A stretch of 22,871 bases of DNA from Dehalococcoidales bacterium (GCA_016926695.1 JAFGOB010000101.1:1-22871), one strand, 5' to 3'; counted from the first letter of the stretch, positions 13,662-21,546 are shown. Notes: a model not told the origin generated them from the sequence alone. Made by a program: numbers and translations.

Positions 13662-15035
13662 ATGCGAAAAACCAATTTCCTGATCATCGGCGGTGTGGCC
13701 GCGGGGATGAGCGCGGCCAGTAAAATCAGGAGCCTTTTGCCGGAAGCTGAGATCCATGTTTTCGAGAAAAGCGGCTATGTCTCCTACGCCGGCTGCGGTA
13801 TGCCCTATTTTATCGCCGGAATGGTGCCATCCAGCAAAAACCTGGTGACATACGATTCTGACTTTTTCAAGCAAAAAAGAAACATCGATGTCCATCTTCA
13901 CCATGAGATGACCGGAATATCTCCCACGAACAAGACCGTAGCGGTCAGAGACACTGCCAAACAGGAAGAAAAGAGCTGGTCATACGATCGGCTGTTGATT
14001 TCCACCGGAGCCAGACCGGTCCTGCCGCCCATCAAAGGTTCTGAACTCAGGGGGGTATTTTCGCTCCGCCTGCTCGAACAGTGCCTGGATATCGACGATT
14101 ATGTAAGCAAAAACTCTCCCAAACATGCCCTTATTATCGGGGCCGGCAATATCGGCATGGAAATGGCGCAGGCCTTTTCCGCCAGGGGTATGGAGATCAC
14201 ACTGGTCGAGAAGGCGCCCGCCATTCTGGGATCGATGGATGACGAGATCAATGAAGCGGTAGAGGAAGAACTGAAGAAGAACAGGGTGACATTGATAAAG
14301 TCTCAGGCGGCAGTCGAGTTCCAGGGCGATAACTCCGCTGTCAGGCGGGCGGTACTGGAAAACGGTGACAGCCTTACGGCCGATATTGTCCTGATCTCTA
14401 CCGGCATCAGGCCCAACTCGGAAATAGCCCGCCAGGCCGGCATTGAGCTGGGTCAGGCAGGGGCTATTAAAGTCGACAGCCGCATGCAGACCAGTGTTCA
14501 GGATATTTTTGCCGCCGGCGATTGCGCGGAAGCCTATCACCTGTTATATGGAAGAAATGTCTATATGCCCCTGGGTACCACGGCCAACAAACAGGGCCGC
14601 GTAGCGGGCAGCAACATGGCGGGAACGGATGCCTTCTTCGCCGGCATCGTGGGCACGGCGGTATTCAAGGTCTACGATCTGGAAGTGGGCAGGACCGGTC
14701 TCAGCGAGAAAGACGCCCGGCGCGAGGGAATCGACGTCGTCACCAATACCGTAGAACACCTTTCCAGAGCCCATTATTTCCCGGGTGCCGGCAGGATCAG
14801 GGTTAAACTGACAGCCGACCGGAAAACGGGCAAAATAATTGGCGCCCAGATGGTTGGAAAAGAAGGGGTGGCCAAGCGTATCGATGTTTTTGCCGCCGCC
14901 ATTACCGCCGGTATGACCGCCGCTCAGGTGGAAAACCTTGACCTGGGATATGCCCCTCCCTTTGCCCCGGTGTACGATCCGGTGCTTATCGCCGCCGGAG
15001 ATCTGAATAAAAAAATACCGGGAACGGCAGCCTGA
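13662..15035 (+). CDS. CoA-disulfide reductase/NADH oxidase-family flavoprotein
   Basis: This is a 457-residue pyridine nucleotide-disulfide oxidoreductase. The FAD motif GGVAAGMSAA lies near residue 10. The single redox cysteine C45 in SYAGCGMPYF is characteristic of CoA-disulfide reductases and NADH oxidase/polysulfide reductases. NAD(P)H binding is at LIIGAGNIGMEMAQAF, TGIRPNSEI and FAAGDCAEA follow, and the C-terminal dimer domain carries YAPPFAPVYDPV. It would reduce CoA disulfide or persulfide, or O2, with NAD(P)H. The ATG at 13662 is preferred over 13656 because AGAGGAG lies 7 nt upstream of it. It forms a redox group with the thioredoxin and the Fur-family regulator. Confidence 0.9.
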   Translation: MRKTNFLIIGGVAAGMSAASKIRSLLPEAEIHVFEKSGYVSYAGCGMPYFIAGMVPSSKNLVTYDSDFFKQKRNIDVHLHHEMTGISPTNKTVAVRDTAKQEEKSWSYDRLLISTGARPVLPPIKGSELRGVFSLRLLEQCLDIDDYVSKNSPKHALIIGAGNIGMEMAQAFSARGMEITLVEKAPAILGSMDDEINEAVEEELKKNRVTLIKSQAAVEFQGDNSAVRRAVLENGDSLTADIVLISTGIRPNSEIARQAGIELGQAGAIKVDSRMQTSVQDIFAAGDCAEAYHLLYGRNVYMPLGTTANKQGRVAGSNMAGTDAFFAGIVGTAVFKVYDLEVGRTGLSEKDARREGIDVVTNTVEHLSRAHYFPGAGRIRVKLTADRKTGKIIGAQMVGKEGVAKRIDVFAAAITAGMTAAQVENLDLGYAPPFAPVYDPVLIAAGDLNKKIPGTAA

Positions 15036-15130
15036 GGTTTATTGACGATCTTGAATTAGCTGTATTTTCAGCATTGTAAAGCGAAGCCTGGTTGAGCCTG
15101 TGACGAGCAATGCCGGCCCTCCTCTCTCAC

Positions 15131-15171
15131 GCCGGAAATCTCCGGCAATATAGATCAGGGCAGGCAGCCCT
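15131..15171. terminator. paired hairpins in the convergent intergenic region
   Basis: GCCGGA-AATC-TCCGGC (15131-15146) and AGGGC-AGGCA-GCCCT (15157-15171) are perfect short stems between two convergent genes. Neither is followed by a U tract on either strand, so termination is only suggested by position. Confidence 0.35.
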
Positions 15172-15201
15172 ACCAGACTTCGCTATTTTACGAAAAAGCT
15201 C

Positions 15202-16419
15202 TCAGTCGGTCTTCAGATCGTAGTAGCCCTGGGCCACCTTGTAGCGGCAAATCTGCTGTCCTCCCAGCCAGAGCTGGGTTATTTTGACGTCCCTCAGGCA
15301 TTTTTCATAGGGGAAGTCCTCGGATATGGCCATCGAGCCCAGCAGCTCCGCCCCCTTGTTGATGATTTCCACCGCCTTATCAGCCGAAAAAACCCTAACG
15401 GCCGCGATTTTTGACAGGAACTCCTTCGACCAGCCCGGACCGTAGTATTGACTGTAGATATCCTTGTGGTCGAGCATAAAAGCCATGTTATAAATCCCGG
15501 CCTTCATCATATCTATGCCAATAGCCATGTCAGCTATCATTCCCGCCGCTATGCTGTGCTGTCTCACCGGCTTAAACCCGCCCATGCGGGACCCCGTGTA
15601 CTCCAGCACGATCTCAAAGGCCCGTTCCGCGATACCCAGCGCCTGTAATGCTCCCAGCCATCCCGCAGTACCCGTCAGCATGTTGCAGAGATTGGCGTCC
15701 ATACCCGGTCCGGCCATGCGGTATTCCCTCGGAACCCTGACGTTGTCGTAATACACGGCGCCGTTGATGGTGGTCCTGAATAACATCTTTTTTTCAGGTT
15801 TGCCGAATGATAGTCCCGGCGCATCCCTGGGCACCATGATCATGGCGATCCCGTCATCGCCCAGAGCGGGATCGGTATTGCAGAAAGTGATATAGACCTC
15901 GGCGATTCCGGCATGGGTCGGCCACATCTTGCTGCCATTGATGACCCATTCGTCCCCTTCCAGCCTGGCCGTGGTTTTTATGCCTGCGCCGTGCATCAGG
16001 GGATTCTCCGTATCAGCCCCTCCGCCCGCATCCGTCATAGACAGGCAGGTATAGGCAAGTTTACCCTTACAAAAGAGAGGAGCAAACCTCTCCAGCACGG
16101 CTTTATTCCCCACTGCTTCTGCCGGACCTGTCCCTGACATGTTGGCGCCTACCGAAAGGGCAATCCCGGCATCGCCTCTGGACAGCTCTTCGGTGATGAT
16201 AGCCGAGTTGGTCATGGAGTGATTGCCGCCGCCTCCATATTTAACCGGGTACGCCATTGATTGTATCCCCATTTCTACCAGCTTTTGATGCACCTGCTCA
16301 ACCAGGCTGTAATCGGATTCCAGTTCCTTCGCTATGGGGATTATTTCCTTTTTGGTAAACGATCTTATTGTCTGCCTGAGCTGGCGGTTTTCCTCTGTAA
16401 AAAGGTGTTCCAGTAACAC
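15202..16419 (-). CDS. acyl-CoA dehydrogenase-family protein with atypical active site
   Basis: This 405-residue protein has the full ACAD layout. An N-terminal helical domain contains KYGGGGNHSMTNSAIITEEL. The flavin-contact motif is at YTCLSMTDAGGGADTEN, GDEWVINGSKMWPTHAG forms part of the beta domain, and a C-terminal four-helix bundle follows. The usual E-G-T-x-E motif with the catalytic base is replaced by LWLGGQQI, and the alternative helix-G glutamate position appears to be Asn. It starts at GTG with AGGAG 6 nt upstream. It is last in a minus-strand series with a Mo oxidoreductase, ferredoxin and REDY-like protein. It could oxidise an unusual acyl-CoA or have a non-dehydrogenase reaction. 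Confidence 0.88.
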   Translation of the reverse strand: MLLEHLFTEENRQLRQTIRSFTKKEIIPIAKELESDYSLVEQVHQKLVEMGIQSMAYPVKYGGGGNHSMTNSAIITEELSRGDAGIALSVGANMSGTGPAEAVGNKAVLERFAPLFCKGKLAYTCLSMTDAGGGADTENPLMHGAGIKTTARLEGDEWVINGSKMWPTHAGIAEVYITFCNTDPALGDDGIAMIMVPRDAPGLSFGKPEKKMLFRTTINGAVYYDNVRVPREYRMAGPGMDANLCNMLTGTAGWLGALQALGIAERAFEIVLEYTGSRMGGFKPVRQHSIAAGMIADMAIGIDMMKAGIYNMAFMLDHKDIYSQYYGPGWSKEFLSKIAAVRVFSADKAVEIINKGAELLGSMAISEDFPYEKCLRDVKITQLWLGGQQICRYKVAQGYYDLKTD

Positions 16420-16509
16420 AATCCGCTCCTTTACAGTGTCTTAATGGATACCCTGTGACTGCCCGGCTTTTATTAGAAAAACCATGGCCGGGATGCCCGC
16501 CGCTGACGG

Positions 16510-16821
16510 CTATGGATAAAGCTCTTCTCCGGACAGCATTGTCAGGTCTTTTGCCATGGGGCCGAATTTCTTTAAAAAGGCCTGGTATTCCGGCAGTGCC
16601 GGTGCCTTCTGGTCGAACTCTTCCTGGCTGGTAAGGTCCAGGATACCGATGTATTTATAGGGGATGTTTCCGCTGGCTGATCCGGTGATTTTTATCAACT
16701 GGTAGCTTTTGACCCCCGGAAGGCTGTTGCACAAGGGGCCCTTGTCGGTTTTAACATAGTTCTTGAACTCTTCATCGGTGGTAGTGTCCGCCAGGTTGTA
16801 GAGAATGATACGCTTCGGCAT
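16510..16821 (-). CDS. REDY/HapK-like ferredoxin-fold protein
   Basis: This 103-residue protein has the pattern of a dimeric alpha+beta-barrel (Dabb) fold: MPKRIILYNLADTTTDEEFK, then LPGVKSYQLIKITG, PYKYIGILDLTSQEEF and LPEYQAFLKKFG. The closest family I recall is the REDY-like HapK proteins, with EthD-like proteins as an alternative. Most members have no defined reaction; some take part in pigment or hydrocarbon metabolism. AGGAG is 8 nt before the ATG. It lies between the ferredoxin and acyl-CoA dehydrogenase genes and has its own possible promoter. Confidence 0.7.
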   Translation of the reverse strand: MPKRIILYNLADTTTDEEFKNYVKTDKGPLCNSLPGVKSYQLIKITGSASGNIPYKYIGILDLTSQEEFDQKAPALPEYQAFLKKFGPMAKDLTMLSGEELYP

Positions 16822-16872
16822 TTCTTTACTCCTTTTTTAATTATTTTGAGCTCGCTTTTGCGGTATACGCCC

Positions 16873-16916
16873 ATTATAGCATATTGGTTTTACTAATAAG
16901 ACTATACACGTCGTGT
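16873..16916 (-). promoter_or_regulatory. possible promoter and palindrome upstream of the REDY-like gene
   Basis: A perfect TATAAT is present on the minus strand (16878-16873) without a clear -35. Upstream lies the perfect palindromic pair ACACG-A-CGTGT (16916-16906), which could bind an activator placed near -45. Confidence 0.35.
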
Positions 16917-16949
16917 CCAATATTTGCCGGTGAGAAAGGTCAGTATAGC

Positions 16950-17453
16950 TCAATCTCTATACACCAGCTTTCGGGCCGCTTTGCGGGCAGCGATTTCCGA
17001 CAGCTCTTCCTGTGTACCCCAGTGCAGTGCCCCCGAAGGACAGTTCTCCACGCAGAAAGGCCCCTTTCCCGTTTCAATGCGGTCAAGGCACATATCGCAT
17101 TTTTGCATGATACCGTCCTCATCGAATTGGGGCGCCCCGAAAGGACAGGCCTCAAGGCAGGCGCGGCAGCCGATACATTTGGAGCGGTCGACCGTCACTA
17201 TACCGTCCTCTATCCTTTTACTTATTGCCCCGGCAGGACAGGCCGGGATGCAGGGAGCCTTGGCGCAGTGCCGGCATGAAAGAGAGAGGAAGGTACGTTT
17301 TACATCCGGGAAGTTCCCCGTAGCTACCTCTAAGACCCTTCTCCATTTCATGCTCTTCGCCTTGATTCCATGCACTTGCTTGCAGGCAATTTCGCAGGAC
17401 CAGCACTTCAAACATCTTTCAGATTCAAACAAGAAACCGTACTGCTTTTTCAC
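16950..17453 (-). CDS. four-cluster [4Fe-4S] ferredoxin, DmsB/PsrB-like electron-transfer subunit
   Basis: This 167-residue protein has four [4Fe-4S] ligand sets: CLKCWSCEIACKQ, CRHCAKAPCIPACPAGAI, CIGCRACLEACPFG, and CDMC with the distant CVENCPSGAL. MKWRRVLEV between the first two sets is typical of DmsB-type subunits. No Tat signal or membrane helix is present, so it works in the cytoplasm. It starts at GTG, three bases after the stop of the molybdopterin subunit, with GAGGGGG upstream. It should shuttle electrons from or to that subunit. No NrfD/DmsC-type membrane anchor is nearby. Confidence 0.92.
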   Translation of the reverse strand: MKKQYGFLFESERCLKCWSCEIACKQVHGIKAKSMKWRRVLEVATGNFPDVKRTFLSLSCRHCAKAPCIPACPAGAISKRIEDGIVTVDRSKCIGCRACLEACPFGAPQFDEDGIMQKCDMCLDRIETGKGPFCVENCPSGALHWGTQEELSEIAARKAARKLVYRD

Positions 17454-17456
17454 AGC

Positions 17457-19718
17457 CTATTCCCCCTCAATCCTGCTGATTTTGACCAGTGTCTGCTTGG
17501 GCATCTGCGAATGGAACCTGTCAAAAAGGCTTTCATCGGTATTATACAGATTATTCACCTCACTGCCGCCGTCGAAAACCGGATACCCCGGCAGCCCCAG
17601 TTCCTGGCAGGGCTGACACCATCCCCGCCTGGTCATCAACACCTCAGGTGAAATTCCGGGGAAATATTCCGCTTTAAAGCGGCACCAGCCGTATAGAGAT
17701 TCTACCTTCACCCAGTCTCCGTCGGCTATCCCGTATTTTTGGGCGGTAGCCGGATTGATGCGCAGCCAGGGATAGGGTTCGAGCTCGCGCAGATAAGGCG
17801 CATCATTCAAATAGCTGTGATGTGAGAGGCGGTAGGCATGTACGTCGCTGATTATCAGCGGATATTCCTCCGTCAGGCGGGGAGTCTCCGCTATTCCCTC
17901 GGGCGGTCCCTGGTAAACGGGGAAATAGGGCAAAGTACCTGATCCCGTCAGGTCATCCTTTCCGCCGATCAACTCGTTACAGCACTGGACCTTGCCGTGC
18001 GGCAGTCTCTTAAAGAGCCTGTCGTATCGCCGGTATTCCGCTGAAGCCGGCGGAGCGTTCCTCTCCACAAAGATACCCCGGGGACTGCTGCGCAGTTCTT
18101 CAAGTGAGATGCCCGAAGGCTCAAGCTGCTCTCTCAGACAGGCGTCCATATCCCCGTTCCAGAAATCGGCCCCATATCCCATTTTTACGGCCAGGTCCAG
18201 GTAAAACTGCCAGTCCGAGCGGCACTCTCCCGGTGGCTCAACAACCTTGTTATAGATTCCTATCCAGGTACCCTCGGCCATATTTTTCACTTCTATCTGA
18301 TGGCTGTGCTCGTAATCGGTGCAGGCTGGCAGGACAATATCCGCATAATCGATGTGGGGAGCACGGTGAACATCCATGGTAAAGAAAAAATCCACCTTTT
18401 TCAATGCTTCAGCCACCTTTTTAGGATTGCGGGTAGCGGAAAGAGGGTTGGTGCAGGAAGCCTGGAGCACCCTGATGGGATATGGCTTCCCGGTTATAAT
18501 GCTCATCAGGCCGCCGTAATAAGTCCCGGTGGGGCCGCCATCCCAGTGAACTGCCTTCTGGAACCAGACAGGGGTTTCGGGCGCCACCAGCTTTTCAACG
18601 AATCCCGGGGGCGCCTTTTCACCCAGGGAGGGGATACGATTGATCCTGATCAGGCCGGGACCAACAGGGGGCGGACCGGAATAGTATCCTCCCGGAATAT
18701 CCAGGTTGCCGGTAATGGCGGAAATCAGGGAGGTAGCCATGATGGTGGATGTGCCGTCCGTGGTCTGGTCGCCGATGCCGTTGCCGGTCTTGATGAAAAC
18801 AGGCTTGATGGCGCCTATCATGCGGGCTGCCTGCCGGATCCGGTCAACAGGCAACCCCGTGATACCGGCAGCCCATTCCGGAGAGTAGTGCCGAACGTAG
18901 TCAGCCAGCTTATCGAAGCCATGGCACCATTCGGCTACAAAATCGAAATCATACAGCTTCTCTCCGATGATAACATTCAGGAATGAAAGAGCCAGCGCAC
19001 AGTCTGTACCCGGACGGACTGGCAGCCAGAGGTCCGCCTTGCTGGCCAGGGGGTCCATCATCGGACGGATATCAATCAGTTTGGCGCCTTTTTCCAGGGC
19101 ATTCAAGATAGAAAAGGTCACTCCCTGATTGGGTCCCGAATTCTCCGGATTGGCGCCCCAGTTTACTATCAATTTCGACTTCTCGAAGTCATCGGTGGAC
19201 CAGCTATTGAAGCCGATGGTGATCAGGGCTGCCGCCATGCGGGGAGTGGCGCATATGCCGCTGTGCAGGTAGTTGGGGCTGCCGTGTACGTTCAGGAAAC
19301 GCCGGCCGAGGGTGCCCAGCACAGGCCAGAACTCGGGCGACAGCACACCGTATGATTCCGGGCCATACCTGTCCCTGGTCTCCTTCAGTTTGGCGGCGAT
19401 GGTCTCAAGGGCTTCGTCCCAGGTTATACGCTGGAATTTACCCTCGCCCCTCTCACCCGCCCGCTTCAGCGGGAACAGCAGCCTGTCGGGCGAATAGACC
19501 ACCTGCGGGCCGGTATGCCCCTTGGCGCACAGCGAGGCAGAACCCCTTCTGCCATTATTACAGGCATCCGGATTGCCCTCCACCCCGATAAAGCGTCCGT
19601 TTTTAACGCGGCAAAGTACCGCGCAGCGGGGTTTGGCTGCTCCGCACCCGTGACAGAAGGTGGGTATTATTTTCTCAACCGCCTCCGCACCGGCGGTGGT
19701 TGCCCCGGTCTTTTCCAT
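17457..19718 (-). CDS. molybdopterin oxidoreductase catalytic subunit
   Basis: This is a 753-residue bis-MGD (Mo or W) enzyme of the DMSO-reductase superfamily. An N-terminal Fe-S domain has C22-x2-C25-x6-C32 (C36 nearby) and C64 in SLCAKG, with a wider spacing than the usual C-x2-C-x3-C. The probable metal ligand is C156 in HSGICATPRM, as in thiosulfate/polysulfide reductase-like enzymes. LIVNWGANPENSG, the DYADIVLPACTDYEHSHQIE segment and a C-terminal molydopterin-binding domain near GIADGDWVKVES complete it. There is no Tat signal, hence a cytoplasmic location. AAGGAGG precedes the ATG. It is paired with the ferredoxin at 16950. The substrate is unknown; reduction or oxidation of a small organic molecule is plausible given its neighbours. 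Confidence 0.92.
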   Translation of the reverse strand: MEKTGATTAGAEAVEKIIPTFCHGCGAAKPRCAVLCRVKNGRFIGVEGNPDACNNGRRGSASLCAKGHTGPQVVYSPDRLLFPLKRAGERGEGKFQRITWDEALETIAAKLKETRDRYGPESYGVLSPEFWPVLGTLGRRFLNVHGSPNYLHSGICATPRMAAALITIGFNSWSTDDFEKSKLIVNWGANPENSGPNQGVTFSILNALEKGAKLIDIRPMMDPLASKADLWLPVRPGTDCALALSFLNVIIGEKLYDFDFVAEWCHGFDKLADYVRHYSPEWAAGITGLPVDRIRQAARMIGAIKPVFIKTGNGIGDQTTDGTSTIMATSLISAITGNLDIPGGYYSGPPPVGPGLIRINRIPSLGEKAPPGFVEKLVAPETPVWFQKAVHWDGGPTGTYYGGLMSIITGKPYPIRVLQASCTNPLSATRNPKKVAEALKKVDFFFTMDVHRAPHIDYADIVLPACTDYEHSHQIEVKNMAEGTWIGIYNKVVEPPGECRSDWQFYLDLAVKMGYGADFWNGDMDACLREQLEPSGISLEELRSSPRGIFVERNAPPASAEYRRYDRLFKRLPHGKVQCCNELIGGKDDLTGSGTLPYFPVYQGPPEGIAETPRLTEEYPLIISDVHAYRLSHHSYLNDAPYLRELEPYPWLRINPATAQKYGIADGDWVKVESLYGWCRFKAEYFPGISPEVLMTRRGWCQPCQELGLPGYPVFDGGSEVNNLYNTDESLFDRFHSQMPKQTLVKISRIEGE

Positions 19719-19761
19719 ACTTCTTCCTCCTTACCCGATAGCCGGTTTTCAATTACAACTC

Positions 19762-19849
19762 ACGGTTGAGCCTGGAACCGTAAGACTCCGCTCATCTCCT
19801 CTTCCCGAGGAGTCCGCCCGGTGTACCGCCTGCAAGGGGATATCCGGGC
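19762..19849 (-). promoter_or_regulatory. structured 5' leader of the molybdopterin oxidoreductase gene
   Basis: Three stems occur in order on the transcript. GCCCGG with CCGGGC spans 19849-19816. The middle stem is either GACTCC/GGAGTC (19814-19784) or the stronger CTCCTC/GAGGAG with a 5-nt loop (19812-19796), which overlap and exclude each other. ACGGTT with AACCGT spans 19781-19762. The leader lies 44 nt before the ATG. Alternative pairings suggest a possible switch, but it matches no riboswitch I can name. Confidence 0.4.
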
Positions 19850-19880
19850 TTAACCGATAGTACATTTATATAGCTACGAA

Positions 19881-19909
19881 AATACACGCAAAAACCGATA
19901 TTCATTCAA
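19881..19909 (-). promoter_or_regulatory. possible promoter of the molybdopterin oxidoreductase operon
   Basis: On the minus strand TTGAAT (19909-19904) is separated by 17 bp from TGTATT (19886-19881). It would give a leader of about 155 nt that contains the three hairpins. Confidence 0.35.
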
Positions 19910-19940
19910 ACAGATTGAACAGCGCCCATGAAGGAGACAG

Positions 19941-20768
19941 CTATACCTTCTGGCATTTTTCGCAATAATAAACAGTACCGCCCATGTAGGCCTCTTTTCT
20001 GATCGTGGCGCCGCAAACAGGACAGGGTTTATTTACGGTGTTTTTACTCAATATGGTCCTGTAGCCTCCGCACCGGCCGAACAGGTCCGATTCGGTATCC
20101 CTGCCACCCTGCTCCGCCATCCTGGCCAGTGTCGTCTTGACAGCCTGAAAAAGCGCCTGCTTTTCTTCCTCTGAAAGCGGTGCTGCCTTCTTTTTTGGAT
20201 GCAGGCGGGCGTTGAACAATATATCCTGCAATACGCCGTTGCCCAGTCCCGGTATTCTCTGTTCGGTAGCCAGCAGGGCCTTCAGGCTTAATTTCGGCGC
20301 TTCGGGCAGGGCTATAATGCCCTCGAAGTAGCTCTCATCGAACTGCGGGCTGAGGGGTGACGGCTTTTCCCCGGCCACCAGGTAATAGGGATTATCCAGC
20401 GTGCCTTTTAAAAAGCCGCCTATGCCGCCGTACATCTGCACCGAGGCGCTCAAGGCTGAACCATCTTCGAACTCAATTAAAAGCTGGTGTTTGGCGGGGC
20501 GCGCTTCACCGGCGGCATGAAAACGGATATTGGCGCCTTCTCCCATCAAAATTCTGGCCTCACCGACCTCGATTTCAACCAGGCCGCCTGTCGCGGCGGC
20601 TTTGCCCACGGTCCCGCCGTTAAGAATCCGGGCATATTCGGATCGTTCACCATAATACCAGGCCAGCTTGTGCGGAGTATATCCCGCGGTTACCGCGGCT
20701 ATGCATTTTCCCGAGATAGTCGCATTGAGCTGACCGGCCATATTCACAGCTTCAGGCAGTTCAAGCAT
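19941..20768 (-). CDS. Fpg/Nei-family DNA glycosylase-like protein lacking the catalytic proline
   Basis: This 275-residue protein has the Fpg/Nei fold. The N-terminus MLELPEAVNMAGQL corresponds to the usual MPELPEVE. A helix-two-turn-helix lies at LLATEQRIPGLGNGVLQDIL, and a C-terminal zinc finger has CPVCG and CEKC. The second residue is Leu instead of the Pro that forms the Schiff-base nucleophile in Fpg and Nei; Glu3 is kept. It may be a glycosylase with another nucleophile, a binding protein, or an inactive relative. The ATG at 20768 follows GGAGGAG and gives a family-like N-terminus; an upstream ATG at 20876 would add 36 unrelated residues. Confidence 0.85.
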   Translation of the reverse strand: MLELPEAVNMAGQLNATISGKCIAAVTAGYTPHKLAWYYGERSEYARILNGGTVGKAAATGGLVEIEVGEARILMGEGANIRFHAAGEARPAKHQLLIEFEDGSALSASVQMYGGIGGFLKGTLDNPYYLVAGEKPSPLSPQFDESYFEGIIALPEAPKLSLKALLATEQRIPGLGNGVLQDILFNARLHPKKKAAPLSEEEKQALFQAVKTTLARMAEQGGRDTESDLFGRCGGYRTILSKNTVNKPCPVCGATIRKEAYMGGTVYYCEKCQKV

Positions 20769-20823
20769 TTCAACTCCTCCTCCGGAAATTATTCCCCTTT
20801 GCGAAGAACCTCCGGTGAACACT

Positions 20824-20829
20824 ATTATA
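20824..20829 (-). promoter_or_regulatory. -10 box for the Fpg/Nei-like gene
   Basis: A perfect TATAAT (20829-20824) preceded by TG lies about 55 nt before the start codon. A -35 of TTCAAT (20852-20847) is at 17 bp and matches only weakly. Confidence 0.45.
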
Positions 20830-20877
20830 CAGGTTAATCGCTTGAGATTGAAGTGAGAAAAAGCGGAATAGACCATC

Positions 20878-21147
20878 TCACCTGAAGTAAAGACAGTAAA
20901 CCAGTCCCAGGTGAATCAGGGTGCTGACTGCCAGGACAAACACAAAAAAGCCCTTTTGGGTCTTATGCCGGAATACCGAGCGCCCGGCCCAGCCACCGGG
21001 GAATCCCCCCAGTAACGCCAGCCAGTGCAGAACAGCCTCGGGTACCCGCCGGCCGCCCGCTCTGGCCCGGTTTTTATCGAACCCGTACAAAAGAAAGGTA
21101 ATAACACTGGCTGCCGCCAGCCATATCCAGTAAAGATAATTTCCCAT
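20878..21147 (-). CDS. DUF1294 membrane protein
   Basis: This 89-residue protein has hydrophobic helices at about 5-22, 42-55 and 66-88. Its family-typical motifs are YGFDKNRARAGGRRVPEAVL, then LALLGGFPGGWAG and RHKTQKGFF. These match DUF1294, a small membrane family of unknown function sometimes fused to cold-shock domains. AAGGAC lies upstream of the ATG. It is on the same strand as the Fpg/Nei-like gene, 109 bp before it, with an apparent separate promoter for that gene. Confidence 0.85.
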   Translation of the reverse strand: MGNYLYWIWLAAASVITFLLYGFDKNRARAGGRRVPEAVLHWLALLGGFPGGWAGRSVFRHKTQKGFFVFVLAVSTLIHLGLVYCLYFR

Positions 21148-21546
21148 GCCTGGTCCTTATTATGCTGATAAGTCTGTGCGATGCCGGAGTGTACTAATAA
21201 TGCGCCCCACGATATGTTGTACTGCTCAGGATATTTAATTTATGCCCCGAAGAAAACTAACGATGGCTGGCTGTATTTTAGTAAAATCCTTCTCCCGTCT
21301 TCCTTTTTCCAAGGAAGATGCCCGTCTCTCTCATCCTGACCTTCTCCCTCGATGGGAGAAGGTCAGGATGAGAGTGATCCAAATTATGCCCCCTTATTAT
21401 TCCTGAACCTGTTCAGGCCCTCTCCCACAAGGGGCGAGGAAAGTAGGGAGGCGTACGATAACGCCCCCTAGCCGATTATTATATCGTAAAGTGTCATTTA
21501 ATAAAAAAGCGGGCAATCGCCTTCCACCTGTGGTACCATAATAACT
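21148..21546. other. repeat-rich spacer between DUF1294 and the ThDP enzyme
   Basis: No gene is visible. The spacer holds a TCTTCC/GGAAGA stem (21298-21318), the long palindrome at 21328-21374, a perfect CCTGAAC-CT-GTTCAGG inverted repeat (21412-21427), and a C/G-rich CCTCTCCC-ACAA-GGGGCGAGG segment. It looks like a decayed dispersed palindromic element. The 60 bp before the ThDP gene show no clear ribosome binding site. Confidence 0.5.
21328..21374. repeat. perfect 21-bp palindrome, REP/MITE-like
   Basis: The arms 21328-21348 and 21354-21374 are exact reverse complements around a TCGAT loop. The composition (ATCCTGACCTTCTCCC) and nearby imperfect palindromes suggest a dispersed intergenic repeat of the type common in Chloroflexota. 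It could also act as a bidirectional terminator, although no U tract follows. Confidence 0.65.

Noticed and set aside
16822..16949. Membrane anchor subunit for the Mo oxidoreductase
   Set aside because: No hydrophobic NrfD/DmsC-type reading frame exists between the ferredoxin and REDY-like genes or elsewhere in the cluster.
19762..19849. T-box or Moco riboswitch identity for the Mo-enzyme leader
   Set aside because: A GGCGGTACACCG stretch is loosely T-box-like, but the conserved T-box bulge and downstream terminator/antiterminator are not recognisable, and I could not match the Moco motif.
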